A stretch of 64,000 bases of DNA from RUG563 sp045589355 (GCA_045589355.1 JAZNOW010000027.1:1-64000), one strand, 5' to 3'; positions 7,789-16,793 are shown, counted from the stretch's first letter. Made by a program: numbers and translations. Notes: generated from the sequence alone by a model not told the origin.

Positions 7789-9477
7789 TTTGTTTGCAGG
7801 AACCGGGTTCACAAATTCTTTCATCACATAACCTTCCGTATCATCCAGCCGTACTTTCAGCCAATCGCCCATGTCTTCCACCACATACAGCTTTTGCCCG
7901 TAGAACAATTGCTGCAAAACGGCGGAAGTGGTGTTGCTTTCAGCACGAAGGTTGAGGTAGGAATTGTAGCCGATGTTCGTTACCTCCACAACCGTTTCCC
8001 TGGGAGAGGGAGTAGAACGAAGCAGCTGGGCGGTAGGCCTCGGTGTGGGGGTTGCGGGCGGGCCGGGCGTGGCTAAGAACTGGCTTGAAACAGCTTCGGG
8101 CATATGATGGGTGTAGCGGTAGGTTTCCAGCTGCATGCCGGGATAATAAAAAGAAAGAATATCCCGGTAGGTTTTTCCGTATTGGCCGGCCATCCATTGG
8201 GCGCCCCGCTGGCTCATGCCCACACCGTGACCGTAGCGCCTGCTTTCGAACACAAATTCCGTATCCGTTTCACGAACGATGATCAACTCATTGTCGGTAG
8301 CGTTGATGGAAAGGGAGAGCGCATCCTCCAGCGTATCAAACACAGGCAAAGTAACGGTAACCGCAGCCGTTGCAGGAGCGGCTGATTTGGTTTCATTGGG
8401 TGAAGCCGTACTTTCTGCATTGGTAAGCGAAAAAATGGAAAGTTCTTCTTCTTCCGTTTCGAATTGATAGCCCTTCACTTTCACGGTGATCTCGGCTTTT
8501 GTATAAAGCCTGGACGGACTGTCGGTGAACTTTGGTGCGGAAAGAGTGATTTTTTCAATTTCCGTAATGGAATAGGGCTGCTCCAGATCAAAACCCTTTG
8601 CAGAAAGCGGCTCATCAAGGTTTGCATACAAAGCCGCTTTCATACGGCCAAGCTGCTGATCGTTTGTAATTTTCTTGGGAAGCGTTGCGGACATGACCAC
8701 GCTTTCCGGGTTCTCCAGATCATATGGATCATCCGTCATTTGAAAATATCCATAATCACCGGCCCCCCATACATGGTGCACAAGTTCCGTTTGGCCGCCG
8801 TTGCTGGCGGAATAAAAGCATTCTGCCAGCTTTCCCTGATACATGCCGCAAACACCCTTGGTCTCTTCCACGGCGCGGGCAGCGTTCTTGTTTTCGGCCT
8901 TTACGCCCATGTAGGCCTGATCGTTGGTATTGTCCACCACGTCATAATCCCCGGATGAGCCGGCTTTCCGAAGGGCATAGGTGCGTGCAGTTACAGCCTG
9001 TGCTTTCAGCGCTTCCAACGGAAAGGAATCGCTCATTTCATAGGGAACAACACCCAGCAGATATTCTTCCATGGGTGCATGTAAAACGGCTCGGAGGGAA
9101 CCATTATTTATGGAAACCACCAGATCCCCGGGGTGCAGTTCATACAGGCCGTCAAAACGAATGCCGTTTTCCTTGCCGTTTTCCACGTTATGCCGTTGTA
9201 AGGTAAGGGATTTGCCTGCATCCAGGGCCATTCCTTCGTAATATACCATCAGCGTGCCGGTCTTGCAGGAAATGGTCAGATCGCTTCCGCGTTGGAAAGA
9301 AATGCCGTTTAAGGTGTAGCTGCCGTCAAGGGACAGGGAAACGGTATCTGTCAGGTTCAATTTTGTCAGCAACACCCGCACAATGCCCTTTGTTTCCTGT
9401 ACTTTGGCAAAAGAAACGGACAGGGGAAGAAGGGTAAGGGCTATCATAAAGCAGGCAAAACGAAACAGCTTTTTCAA
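7786..9477 (-). CDS. SpoIID/LytB domain protein with C-terminal SH3b domain
   Basis: This 563-residue exported protein has a signal sequence at 1-24. The SpoIID/LytB transglycosylase region spans ~30-455. It includes 'LEALKAQAVTARTYA' with the predicted catalytic Glu155, 'YSASNGGQT' (222-230) and 'GHGVGMSQRGAQ' (416-427). A Pro/Thr-rich linker (470-495) leads to one SH3b wall-binding domain (~497-558). SpoIID cuts denuded glycan strands during engulfment. This protein carries an extra Ser/Thr/Ala-rich insert at 340-380 and the SH3 tail, so it may be a vegetative amidase-enhancer type rather than SpoIID itself. The start is TTG after AAAGGAG. A longer relative lies at 31765-35217. Confidence 0.85.
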   Translation of the reverse strand: MKKLFRFACFMIALTLLPLSVSFAKVQETKGIVRVLLTKLNLTDTVSLSLDGSYTLNGISFQRGSDLTISCKTGTLMVYYEGMALDAGKSLTLQRHNVENGKENGIRFDGLYELHPGDLVVSINNGSLRAVLHAPMEEYLLGVVPYEMSDSFPLEALKAQAVTARTYALRKAGSSGDYDVVDNTNDQAYMGVKAENKNAARAVEETKGVCGMYQGKLAECFYSASNGGQTELVHHVWGAGDYGYFQMTDDPYDLENPESVVMSATLPKKITNDQQLGRMKAALYANLDEPLSAKGFDLEQPYSITEIEKITLSAPKFTDSPSRLYTKAEITVKVKGYQFETEEEELSIFSLTNAESTASPNETKSAAPATAAVTVTLPVFDTLEDALSLSINATDNELIIVRETDTEFVFESRRYGHGVGMSQRGAQWMAGQYGKTYRDILSFYYPGMQLETYRYTHHMPEAVSSQFLATPGPPATPTPRPTAQLLRSTPSPRETVVEVTNIGYNSYLNLRAESNTTSAVLQQLFYGQKLYVVEDMGDWLKVRLDDTEGYVMKEFVNPVPANK

Positions 9478-9569
9478 AAGAATGCTCCTTTACAGAAAAA
9501 GTTTGAATAGGTTCACAGGAAAGGATGCCCTGTTTTGCAATGATTATGCACATCCTTTTGTTCAGATTG

Positions 9570-9598
9570 ATTATAACAGATCACATCGCAAATTCCAA
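9570..9598 (-). promoter_or_regulatory. Promoter of the SpoIID/SH3b gene
   Basis: The reverse strand reads TTGGAA (9598-9593), 17 bases, TATAAT (9575-9570). The leader contains the arms AAAGGATG and CATCCTTT, which could form a hairpin around 9520-9557. Confidence 0.5.
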
Positions 9599-9663
9599 TG
9601 AAAATGATCGGAAGGAATGTAAATTCTTGCATAAGAAACATCTTTTCTTGCAGGCAATAATGA

Positions 9664-9692
9664 TTTACTTTCCTATCCGCACATGATAGAAT
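9664..9692 (+). promoter_or_regulatory. Promoter of the MATE gene
   Basis: TTTACT (9664-9669), 17 bases, TAGAAT (9687-9692). The match is moderate. Confidence 0.45.
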
Positions 9693-9737
9693 ATAGAAAA
9701 CAGGCAGATTGTTTCAAAGAAAGGAAGCGGCATCCGC

Positions 9738-11186
9738 ATGGCTGCGAAAATATTGGAACGCTTTTTCCATCCGCAATATCTGGTAAAGCCGGAAAACCGG
9801 CTGGGCGAGTTGCCCGGCGGTCCTCAGGCGTATAAAAATGTACTGCATATTGCTTTGCCGTCGGTACTGGAAATGGTTCTGGTCAGCCTGATCAGCTCCA
9901 TTGACATGATGATGGTGGGCAATGTGCTGGGGGCAGAAGCCCTGTCTTCCATCGGCCTGCCCACGCAGCCAAGAATGCTGATGCTGTGTATGTTTTTTGC
10001 CCTGAACGTGGGTGTCACATCCATTGTGGCAAGACGAAAAGGGGAGCAAAGGCAGGAATCTGCCAACAGCACCCTGCGCAATGCCATGATGATTGCTGTG
10101 CTGATGAGCCTGGTTCTTGTATCCATCGCCCTTCCGCTGGCACGGCCTTTGATGATGCTGGCCGGCGGCGATACAGCCGAAAGTGCCAAGGTTTTTGACG
10201 ATGCGGTGGATTATTTCAGGATCATGACCTATTCACTGCCTATTGATGCGCTTTCCATGTGTATTTGTGCGGCACAGCGCGGTGTGGGCAATACAAAAAT
10301 CACCATGCGCGTGCGAGTGCTGAGCAACCTGACCAATGTGTTTTTCAATTACTGTCTGATCGGCGGTAATCTGGGCATGCCCCGGCTGGAGGTACGTGGG
10401 GCGGCATGGGCATCGGTGATCGGGTTGACGCTGGGGTTGATGATGGCGCTTGCCACCGTGCTTGCCGGCGGAAAAAAGAAGGGCTATCTGCATATCTCAA
10501 GGCACGACAAATGGCGTTTCGAAAAAGATACCATGAAAGCCATTGCCAAAGTGAGCGGCAATGCAGCCGTAGAACAATTGGGCGTTCGGTTTGGCTTTTT
10601 CGTATACGCCCGCATTCTCTTCTCCCTTGGCACCACCATGTATGCCGCCAACCAGATCTGCATGCAGCTATTGAACCTGACATTTACCTTCGGTGACGGG
10701 CTGGGCGTGGCCGGTACAGCGCTGGTAGGCCAGAACCTTGGGGCAAAGCGATGGGATCTTTCCATGCTCTACGGCAAGATATGCCAGCGGTATGCGGTGA
10801 TCGTCTCGATCGTCATCGGCAGCATCATTGTCATTTTCCGTTATCAGCTGGCCGGTCTCTATATAGGCGCCAATACCCCCAATGCCGATCAGGTCATCAT
10901 GTATGCAGCGCAAACCATGCTGGTGCTGGCGGCTATTCAGCCTTTCCAGATCAGTTCGGTGGTGCTGTCCGGTTCGCTGCGCGGCGCCGGTGATAACCTG
11001 TATGTGGCGGCTGTTGCCACGATTTGTGTCAGCGTTGTGCGTCCGGTGATGGCCTACATTGCCGTTCATGTATTGCACCTTGCCCTGGCAGGCACCTGGA
11101 TTTTCGGCCTTTCCGAAATTGCACTGCGGTTTTTGTGTTTCTATCCCAGGTTTGCCAGCGGCAAATGGAAGGACAAAAAAGTTTAA
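9738..11186 (+). CDS. MATE family efflux transporter
   Basis: This 482-residue protein has about 12 hydrophobic segments in two related bundles. Typical MATE sequence appears early ('LISSIDMMMVGNVLGAEAL', ~48-66) and after the midpoint ('GLGVAGTALVGQNLGAKR'). MATE proteins export cationic drugs or metabolites in exchange for Na+ or H+. The substrate is unknown here. AAAGGAAG lies ~11 bases before the ATG, a rather long spacing. A GNAT acetyltransferase gene follows after 12 bases, so the two are probably co-transcribed. Confidence 0.88.
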   Translation: MAAKILERFFHPQYLVKPENRLGELPGGPQAYKNVLHIALPSVLEMVLVSLISSIDMMMVGNVLGAEALSSIGLPTQPRMLMLCMFFALNVGVTSIVARRKGEQRQESANSTLRNAMMIAVLMSLVLVSIALPLARPLMMLAGGDTAESAKVFDDAVDYFRIMTYSLPIDALSMCICAAQRGVGNTKITMRVRVLSNLTNVFFNYCLIGGNLGMPRLEVRGAAWASVIGLTLGLMMALATVLAGGKKKGYLHISRHDKWRFEKDTMKAIAKVSGNAAVEQLGVRFGFFVYARILFSLGTTMYAANQICMQLLNLTFTFGDGLGVAGTALVGQNLGAKRWDLSMLYGKICQRYAVIVSIVIGSIIVIFRYQLAGLYIGANTPNADQVIMYAAQTMLVLAAIQPFQISSVVLSGSLRGAGDNLYVAAVATICVSVVRPVMAYIAVHVLHLALAGTWIFGLSEIALRFLCFYPRFASGKWKDKKV

Positions 11187-11198
11187 AGAGGGTAAACC

Positions 11199-11726
11199 AT
11201 GCATATTGTACATGACAAAATTGAAATCCGAAACGCCAGGGCAACCGACGCCCCGCTTCTATGCAGCTGGTGGAACGATGGGGAAGTGATGGCCCACGCC
11301 GGTTTTCCCAACGGTCTTGGCATCTCGGAAGAAAAAGTGATTGCGCAGATTGCAGCGGAATCGGACGAAACCGTACGCCGGCATATCATTTTGTTTGAAC
11401 ATCAGCCCATCGGCGAAATGAATTACCGAAGAGCGGATGATCAGGCATGTGAGATCGGTATCAAAATCTGCGTAAAGGAAATGCAGGAAAAAGGATTGGG
11501 CAGGGTGATTCTCAGCCTGTTTATCCGCAATCTGTTTGATCTTATGGGCTATCAAAAAATTATGCTGGACACAAACCTGGAAAACAGGCGCGCCCAGCAT
11601 GTATATGAAAAGCTCGGATTTGTGAAAAAGAGAATCAACCGTGATTCCTGGACGGATCAGTTGGGAAGGAAACAATCTTCCGTGGATTATGAGCTGACGA
11701 AAGAAACATTTGTTTCGTATATCTGA
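11199..11726 (+). CDS. GNAT family N-acetyltransferase
   Basis: This 175-residue protein covers a single GNAT fold. The acetyl-CoA pyrophosphate loop is 'QEKGLGRVIL' (~98-107), followed by 'NLENRRAQHVYEKLGF', typical of motif B in RimJ/AAC(6')-like members. These transfer acetyl from acetyl-CoA to an amine on a small molecule or protein. The position 12 bases after a MATE exporter hints at a detoxification pair, but the acceptor cannot be read from sequence. AGAGGG precedes the ATG. Confidence 0.8.
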   Translation: MHIVHDKIEIRNARATDAPLLCSWWNDGEVMAHAGFPNGLGISEEKVIAQIAAESDETVRRHIILFEHQPIGEMNYRRADDQACEIGIKICVKEMQEKGLGRVILSLFIRNLFDLMGYQKIMLDTNLENRRAQHVYEKLGFVKKRINRDSWTDQLGRKQSSVDYELTKETFVSYI

Positions 11727-11831
11727 TTGCTGTTATGCCATTTGCATTTCCGTTCGTCAATATACGTATCTTTTCGTGTTTTTCTTCCATCAGCCTGAAA
11801 AATAAGCAGAAATTATCCTTCCCGGATCATC

Positions 11832-11860
11832 TTGACAATCAAAGTAAGCCGTGTTATACT
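11832..11860 (+). promoter_or_regulatory. Promoter of tRNA-Arg(CCG)
   Basis: Consensus TTGACA (11832-11837), 17 bases, TATACT (11855-11860). Confidence 0.85.
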
Positions 11861-11886
11861 TGTTTGGCTGTCTGAAGACGGCCTGT

Positions 11887-11963
11887 GGACCCGTAGCTCA
11901 GTTGGATAGAGTGTCAGACTCCGACTCTGAAGGTCGCGCGTTCGAGTCGCGCCGGGTTCGCCA
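11887..11963 (+). tRNA. tRNA-Arg, anticodon CCG
   Basis: The acceptor GGACCCG pairs with CGGGTTC (one G-U pair), with CCA encoded at 11961-11963. The anticodon stem TCAGA/TCTGA encloses CTCCGAC, giving anticodon CCG, which reads CGG. It has its own promoter and terminator. Confidence 0.95.
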
Positions 11964-11967
11964 AATG

Positions 11968-11998
11968 AAAACACCTGCTGATTGGCAGGTGTTTTTTG
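11968..11998. terminator. Terminator between tRNA-Arg and spoVAE
   Basis: AACACCTGC (11970-11978) pairs with GCAGGTGTT (11985-11993), followed by T's. The reverse orientation has TTTTC and can end the converging spoVA operon. Confidence 0.85.
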
Positions 11999-11999
11999 T

Positions 12000-12371
12000 T
12001 CAATAATCCTTGGGCTTGGGCCGAAAGCAAAAAGCTGTCATCAGGCCGAACAGAACAGCGGCTGCAATACCGCCTGCAGTGGCAGTTAATCCGCCTGTAA
12101 AAGCGCCCATCCAGCCCTGCTCGTCCACCGCTTTCATGGTGCCTTGGGCCAGCGCGTGGCCAAAGCCGGTCAGCGGCACGGTGGCACCGGCGCCAGCAAA
12201 GGAAACCAACGGCTTGTAGAGCCCCGCTGCACTCAGAAGAACACCGGCAACAATATACAGAACAAGGATACGGGCGGGATTCAGCTTTGTCTTCAAGATC
12301 AATGCCTCACCAATTACACACAATAACCCGCCCACAAGGAATGCCTTGCAATACAAAAGAAGATGCTCCAT
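12000..12371 (-). CDS. spoVAE: Stage V sporulation protein AE (SpoVAE)
   Basis: This 123-residue membrane protein has three or four hydrophobic helices and conserved 'GFGHALAQGTMKAVDEQGW'. It belongs to the SpoVA channel set that loads dipicolinic acid into the forespore and releases it at germination. It is the last gene of spoVAC-D-E, four bases after spoVAD, with a terminator beyond. The paired pattern 'GAGATVPLTGFGHA' recurs in SpoVAC ('GAGTVVPITGFANA'), showing the two are homologous. Confidence 0.92.
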   Translation of the reverse strand: MEHLLLYCKAFLVGGLLCVIGEALILKTKLNPARILVLYIVAGVLLSAAGLYKPLVSFAGAGATVPLTGFGHALAQGTMKAVDEQGWMGAFTGGLTATAGGIAAAVLFGLMTAFCFRPKPKDY

Positions 12372-12375
12372 CGAA

Positions 12376-13404
12376 TTATTTCTCCTTTTTTATGCTTTCC
12401 AGTATCAGTGCGTGAGCAATGCCGGGAATGGATTCCCCCTGCTGGCTGGACGTTGGGCTCATAAGTGCGCCTGTTGCCATGAAAAGCACCTTTTTCCATT
12501 CTCCGCTTTGTAATTTAGGCAAGATATGGGCGCTCAAGACGGAAGCGGAACAGCCGCAGCCGCTGCCGCCGGCATGAACGTCATCTTCCCGGTTATAAAT
12601 CAGCAAACCGCAATCCTGATGGATTTCATCCGGTATGGCAAAGCCTTTTTCTTTCATCAATTGCTTGAGAAGATCGCTTCCGATTGCGCCAAGGTCACCT
12701 GTAAAGATCCGGTCAAAATGGGAAGGGGAGGTGTTGGTGTCGCAAAAGAGGGCGCAAAGTGTATCCGCAGCAGCCGGCGCCATGGCGGCTCCCATGTTAT
12801 TGGCATCGGTGATTCCAAGATCCACCACGCGTCCAATTGTTCCATGCGTTACACAAGCAAGCCCGTACCTGTTATTTGATAGAAGGTACGCACCTGCACC
12901 GGTCACCGTCCATTGTGCAGCGGGTGTGCGCTGGTTTCCGTATTCAAGGGGATAGCGGAATTGCCTTTCTGCCGTGCAATAGTGACTTCCGGCGGTGCAA
13001 AGAACCGGTGAAGCATATTCTGCGTCACACAGAATACTGCCAATCAGCAGAGATTCCGCCATGGTGGAGCAGGCGCCATACAGGCCGAGAAAGGGAATGT
13101 GCAGTTCTCTTGCGGACAGGGAAGTGGAAATGATCTGGTTCAGCAAATCTCCGCCTACCATTGCCTGAACCTGCTGCGGCGTAATGCTTGCTTTGTCCAT
13201 GCATCTATGGCAGGCTTCCAGCAGCATTTTATGTTCAGCCAATTCGTAGCTGCTTTGATCATTCAGGGCATCCTCCATGATACGATCAAAGTTCTTTGCC
13301 AAAGGGCCTCTGCCTTCCTTGGGACCAACAACGCAGGCGGAACTTTCAACGACCGGATGTGAGGAAAAACAAATGGTTTGTTTACCGATTTTCTTTCTGC
13401 TCAT
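12376..13404 (-). CDS. spoVAD: Stage V sporulation protein AD (SpoVAD)
   Basis: This 342-residue protein has a thiolase-like fold. It opens with 'KQTICFSSHPVVESSACVVGPKEGRGPL', the family N-terminus, and carries 'GLYGACSTMAESLLIG' and the C-terminal 'SIPGIAHALILE'. SpoVAD binds dipicolinic acid on the cytoplasmic side of the SpoVA channel and lacks thiolase activity. It lies between spoVAC (4 bases upstream) and spoVAE (4 bases downstream), so the three are co-transcribed, by family knowledge in the forespore under SigG. I could not find a convincing SigG promoter. Confidence 0.95.
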   Translation of the reverse strand: MSRKKIGKQTICFSSHPVVESSACVVGPKEGRGPLAKNFDRIMEDALNDQSSYELAEHKMLLEACHRCMDKASITPQQVQAMVGGDLLNQIISTSLSARELHIPFLGLYGACSTMAESLLIGSILCDAEYASPVLCTAGSHYCTAERQFRYPLEYGNQRTPAAQWTVTGAGAYLLSNNRYGLACVTHGTIGRVVDLGITDANNMGAAMAPAAADTLCALFCDTNTSPSHFDRIFTGDLGAIGSDLLKQLMKEKGFAIPDEIHQDCGLLIYNREDDVHAGGSGCGCSASVLSAHILPKLQSGEWKKVLFMATGALMSPTSSQQGESIPGIAHALILESIKKEK

Positions 13405-13408
13405 CCTA

Positions 13409-13867
13409 TCACCACCCGATAAAATAATAAAAAAGCCCCATTACCACTGAAACACCGATGCCGTAGGCCAATACAGGGCCGGCAATGGTAAACAGTTTGG
13501 CTCCTGTACCCAATACCCACCCCTCTGAGCGAAACTCCATAGCGGGGGAAACCATGGCATTTGCAAAACCGGTAATGGGAACCACCGTACCTGCCCCTGC
13601 AAAACGAGCAATGCGGTCAAATACACCAATGCCGGTCAAAAGAGCGGTTACAAATACCAGGAAAACAGAACCGAAAGTTTGTGCCTGGGAAGAATTCAAA
13701 TCCAGGCAGACGTGGGAGATGTCTGTCGCTGCCTGACCGATCACGCAAATGAATCCGCCTACCAGAAAAGCGCGCATGCACCCGATGCCAAGCTTTGACT
13801 TTGGCGTTATTCTGTGCACCAGTTCCTGATAGGATTCTTTGGCAGAATACGGTCTGTTTTTATTCAT
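13409..13867 (-). CDS. spoVAC: Stage V sporulation protein AC (SpoVAC)
   Basis: This 152-residue integral membrane protein has four hydrophobic segments and 'MRAFLVGGFICVIGQAATDI' near residue 35. In Bacillus SpoVAC behaves as a mechanosensitive channel of the inner spore membrane. The start at 13867 is chosen because AAGGAGGG lies five bases upstream. The frame is open 16 codons further without such a site. A possible 54-codon frame overlaps its start by eight bases. Confidence 0.93.
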   Translation of the reverse strand: MNKNRPYSAKESYQELVHRITPKSKLGIGCMRAFLVGGFICVIGQAATDISHVCLDLNSSQAQTFGSVFLVFVTALLTGIGVFDRIARFAGAGTVVPITGFANAMVSPAMEFRSEGWVLGTGAKLFTIAGPVLAYGIGVSVVMGLFYYFIGW

Positions 13868-14024
13868 TGAAACCCTCCTTTTTGTTTCTGACGAAAGGCA
13901 ATACCGGCATATCACGGCAACGAATTTCTCTGCATCCGGGCTTTGGCTGATGAATCAGCGGATGGACATAAGAAGCTTTGCATTTCAATGGTTTCACTCC
14001 CTTATGGAAATGTTGGTCACTCAT
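13860..14024 (-). CDS. Possible 54-residue protein before spoVAC
   Basis: The frame reads from an ATG at 14024 (weak AAGAAAG site) to a TAA overlapping the spoVAC start codon, a layout typical of translational coupling. The predicted protein is basic, with His, Pro and three Cys ('HPLIHQPKPGCREIRCR'), and has no membrane segment. I do not recognise it. It could be a spore-specific small protein or just an untranslated leader. Confidence 0.35.
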   Translation of the reverse strand: MSDQHFHKGVKPLKCKASYVHPLIHQPKPGCREIRCRDMPVLPFVRNKKEGFNE

Positions 14025-14142
14025 TATCTTTCTTGAACCCAACACAATAACATACCGTATTCTGTATTGAACGGCGTGTCCGAAGGAGCATCAATGCTTC
14101 CTGAAAAAAAGAAGTGTGTTGCTTTCGGTTTTAGTATTGACA

Positions 14143-14186
14143 AAAGCAAAAAAAATAAACAGCATTTGCTTGAAACAAATGCTGTT
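14143..14186 (-). terminator. Terminator after the TIM-barrel isomerase gene
   Basis: A perfect 11-base stem (AACAGCATTTG/CAAATGCTGTT, 14158-14168 and 14176-14186) with a 7-base loop. On the reverse strand it is followed by TATTTTTTTT. Confidence 0.9.
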
Positions 14187-14194
14187 GGAAATAT

Positions 14195-14986
14195 TCAAGA
14201 TGAAAAGCTACCGGGAAAATGCTGCTTCAGGCAGGGCATGGATTGTTGGATGCCTTCCGGCGTTTTCACTTCCAGCACAATATTTTCAGCTTTCACCACC
14301 GATTGCACAACCGACAGCCAATCGCATTCCCCCTGACCCAAGGGAAGATGACAGCTTTTCCCTTTGCTGTCATGCAGATGTATGTGCCTGATCCGGTCCA
14401 TGCGGTTGATCAGAAAAGGCGTATCCGCATGATCGGCAGTATAATCATGGCCGATATCCCATGTGAGGGAAAACGAGGGGGACTGAAGCAGATAATCAAC
14501 GCTTTGATGAATGAATTCTTCTTTTATTCCTGTGTTTTCAATGCACAGCCGCACCTTATCTTCTGCCAGTTCTTCGCATTTTTCCCGGAATATTTTCAGT
14601 TTCTTCCAGTATACATCCCGATACTTTTCAAACAAATATACTTTTTGATCCGGCAGGGTAAAGTACACCCCACGGCTCATATGAAAATTGATCACAGGAA
14701 TATGGTTCTGCAGCGCCAACCGGATGGAATCCAGCATGGTTTCCAGATGCGCCTGGGAAACACGATCGTTAAAATCGCAAAAGAAAGCATTTTCATCGGC
14801 ATGCAGGGTAAAGAAAAGATGATACTTATGTGCAATTTTCTGCAAATCGGTTTCAGAGAGGGCAGCCATGGAGCAATAGGGAAGGTTCATGTTCAGTTCA
14901 ACAAAATGAAGCCCTTCTTTTGCGGCAAAAGCGGCCGTTTCCTCTATGGAAGAAAACGAAACCAGTGTCGGCATACCGAAATTCAT
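14195..14986 (-). CDS. Sugar phosphate isomerase/epimerase family TIM-barrel protein
   Basis: This 263-residue protein has the xylose-isomerase-like/AP-endonuclease-2 barrel. Metal-site patterns include 'FTLHADE' (~59-65), 'CIENTG' (~148), 'TWDIGHD' (~175) and 'HIHLHDSKG' (~200). The family covers sugar epimerases, inosose dehydratases and hydroxypyruvate isomerases, so the reaction cannot be assigned. The gene has its own promoter and terminator and shares a divergent intergenic region with upp. AAAGGAAG lies ~9 bases before the ATG. Confidence 0.75.
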   Translation of the reverse strand: MNFGMPTLVSFSSIEETAAFAAKEGLHFVELNMNLPYCSMAALSETDLQKIAHKYHLFFTLHADENAFFCDFNDRVSQAHLETMLDSIRLALQNHIPVINFHMSRGVYFTLPDQKVYLFEKYRDVYWKKLKIFREKCEELAEDKVRLCIENTGIKEEFIHQSVDYLLQSPSFSLTWDIGHDYTADHADTPFLINRMDRIRHIHLHDSKGKSCHLPLGQGECDWLSVVQSVVKAENIVLEVKTPEGIQQSMPCLKQHFPGSFSS

Positions 14987-15016
14987 GCTCTTTGCTTCCT
15001 TTCATTTGTTATCAAC

Positions 15017-15045
15017 ATTATATACATATCTTGTACGCAATGCAA
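15017..15045 (-). promoter_or_regulatory. Promoter of the TIM-barrel gene
   Basis: The reverse strand reads TTGCAT (15045-15040), 17 bases, TATAAT (15022-15017). Confidence 0.65.
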
Positions 15046-15066
15046 TGAAAAACCCATCATTTTTCC

Positions 15067-15095
15067 TTGCAAAATGGCGTTTGGTGCAGTATAAT
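15067..15095 (+). promoter_or_regulatory. Promoter of upp
   Basis: TTGCAA (15067-15072), 17 bases, TATAAT (15090-15095). Confidence 0.75.
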
Positions 15096-15146
15096 ATCGA
15101 AATGACAGGAAACAACATAACTTTCCCGTGAAAGGATGGATAGAAA

Positions 15147-15776
15147 ATGAGCAAAGTACATGTGTTTGATCATCCGCTGATTCAGCATAAGCTGAGCATC
15201 ATGCGCGATAAGAATACCGGCTGCAAGGAATTCCGCGAACTGCTGGACGAAATTTCGATGCTGATGGTTTATGAAGTGACCCGGGATCTGCCTACCCAGG
15301 CCGTCACCATTGAAACCCCCATCATGAACGCCGAATTCAACATGCTGGCCGGTAAGCCCATCGGCATCATTCCCATTCTCCGCGCCGGTCTTGGCATGGT
15401 GGACGGCATTCTGCAGCTGATTCCCAACGCCAAGGTTGGCCACATCGGCCTCTATCGTGATCCCGAAACACTGGAACCGGTGGAATACTACTGCAAGCTG
15501 CCGGAAGATGCGGAACATCGCGAACTGTTCGTGCTGGATCCCATGCTGGCTACCGGCGGCAGCGCCGCTGCTGCCATCGGCTTTCTGAAAAAGCGCGGCT
15601 GCAACAACATCCGTCTGATCAACCTGATCGCTGCTCCCGAAGGCATCGAACGGGTGCAGAAAGAACATCCCGATGTCGACATCTATGTGGCTGCACTGGA
15701 TGAAAAACTGAACGATCACGGCTACATCATTCCCGGCCTGGGCGACGCCGGCGACCGTCTGTTTGGCACCAAATAA
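15147..15776 (+). CDS. upp: Uracil phosphoribosyltransferase
   Basis: This 209-residue protein is of standard length. It converts uracil and PRPP to UMP plus pyrophosphate (pyrimidine salvage). The PRPP loop is 'VLDPMLATGGSAAAAI' (~129-144) and the uracil-binding C-terminus 'YIIPGLGDAGDRLFG' is intact. The start follows GAAAGGATGG. It is monocistronic, with a promoter upstream and a strong terminator downstream. Confidence 0.98.
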   Translation: MSKVHVFDHPLIQHKLSIMRDKNTGCKEFRELLDEISMLMVYEVTRDLPTQAVTIETPIMNAEFNMLAGKPIGIIPILRAGLGMVDGILQLIPNAKVGHIGLYRDPETLEPVEYYCKLPEDAEHRELFVLDPMLATGGSAAAAIGFLKKRGCNNIRLINLIAAPEGIERVQKEHPDVDIYVAALDEKLNDHGYIIPGLGDAGDRLFGTK

Positions 15777-15789
15777 TAAATAAACGCAC

Positions 15790-15822
15790 ACCGGAGAAGA
15801 CATTCGTTTTCTCCGGTTTTTT
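15790..15822 (+). terminator. Terminator of upp
   Basis: ACCGGAGAA (15790-15798) pairs with TTCTCCGGT (15809-15817), followed by T's. Confidence 0.9.
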
Positions 15823-15971
15823 ATATTTTCTGCACATTTTTGACATTTGTGTCATCTTTTGCCCTTTCTGATTGCTTATTTTCCGTACTTTTTGTCATTT
15901 CTTTGTTTTCTTTTTCATCCATTTATGCTATACTTTAACAGGAAATGCGTTTTTATACCGGAGGTGATTCT

Positions 15972-16793
15972 TTGAAAAAGAAGAGTGCAGATATCAATCG
16001 CTACGAACTGGAGCGGGACGATATGCAAACAGCCGTCTGTTTCAAGACAGAAGATGGCGGATTTCCTGCCCACTTTCACTCCAGTGTTGAGATGGTTTAT
16101 TTGCGGTCCGGAAAAATCACCGCCATTGTCGACGGGCAAGTATATCATGTCAAAGAAGGGCAGATGGTGGTCACGTCCGGTTATTCCGTGCATGTTTATA
16201 TGACGGAAGAAGGGGATCACAACGAAACCATCACCATGATCATCCCCATGGCCAGCATTCCTTCCCTGCAAAAAGTGCTGAACAAGAAAGTTTTTAAAGA
16301 AATCATTTATGATGTAAGCAAAGATGAAGAGCTTTCCACCATGCTGGAGATTTTTGCCCGTCATTGGGATGAATACAGTGTGGAAACCAAGAAAGGCGCT
16401 TCCTATATGGTGCTCGGCCTTCTGATCAGCCGGATGGGCCTGTGCGACCATCCCGGCAATCAGCGCAGCAACCTGATGCGGGATGTACTCATTTATTTGC
16501 AGAACAATTATCAGCAGCCCATCCGCATGGAGCATCTGGCCCGACACTTTGGATACAGCAAAAGCCGTTTTTCCCGTTTGTTCCACGATCATCTCGGCTG
16601 TTCCATGATCGAATATCTGTCCACCATCCGCTGCAGACAGGCCGCCCTGCTTCTGATCGAAAGCGATATGACCATGCTGGACATTGCCTTGGCCGTTGGT
16701 TTTGAATGCCTGAGAACCTTCTACCGTGCATTCAAAAACTGCTATCAGATGACCCCGACACAATATATCAAGCATCACACCCAGGATGCCTGA
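15972..16793 (+). CDS. AraC family transcriptional regulator
   Basis: This 273-residue protein has an N-terminal cupin-like sensor ('FPAHFHSSVEMVYL', 'VKEGQMVVTSGYSVH'). Its C-terminal pair of helix-turn-helix motifs (~165-265) includes 'MEHLARHFGYSKSRFSRLF' and 'MLDIALAVGFECLRTFYRAF'. Such regulators usually respond to a sugar or related ligand. No target gene is adjacent on the same strand, so the regulon is unknown. TTG at 15972 is taken as the start because GGAGGTGA sits 4 bases upstream. An in-frame ATG at 15945 lacks a site and lies almost at the transcription start implied by TATACT (15929-15934). Confidence 0.82.
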   Translation: MKKKSADINRYELERDDMQTAVCFKTEDGGFPAHFHSSVEMVYLRSGKITAIVDGQVYHVKEGQMVVTSGYSVHVYMTEEGDHNETITMIIPMASIPSLQKVLNKKVFKEIIYDVSKDEELSTMLEIFARHWDEYSVETKKGASYMVLGLLISRMGLCDHPGNQRSNLMRDVLIYLQNNYQQPIRMEHLARHFGYSKSRFSRLFHDHLGCSMIEYLSTIRCRQAALLLIESDMTMLDIALAVGFECLRTFYRAFKNCYQMTPTQYIKHHTQDA

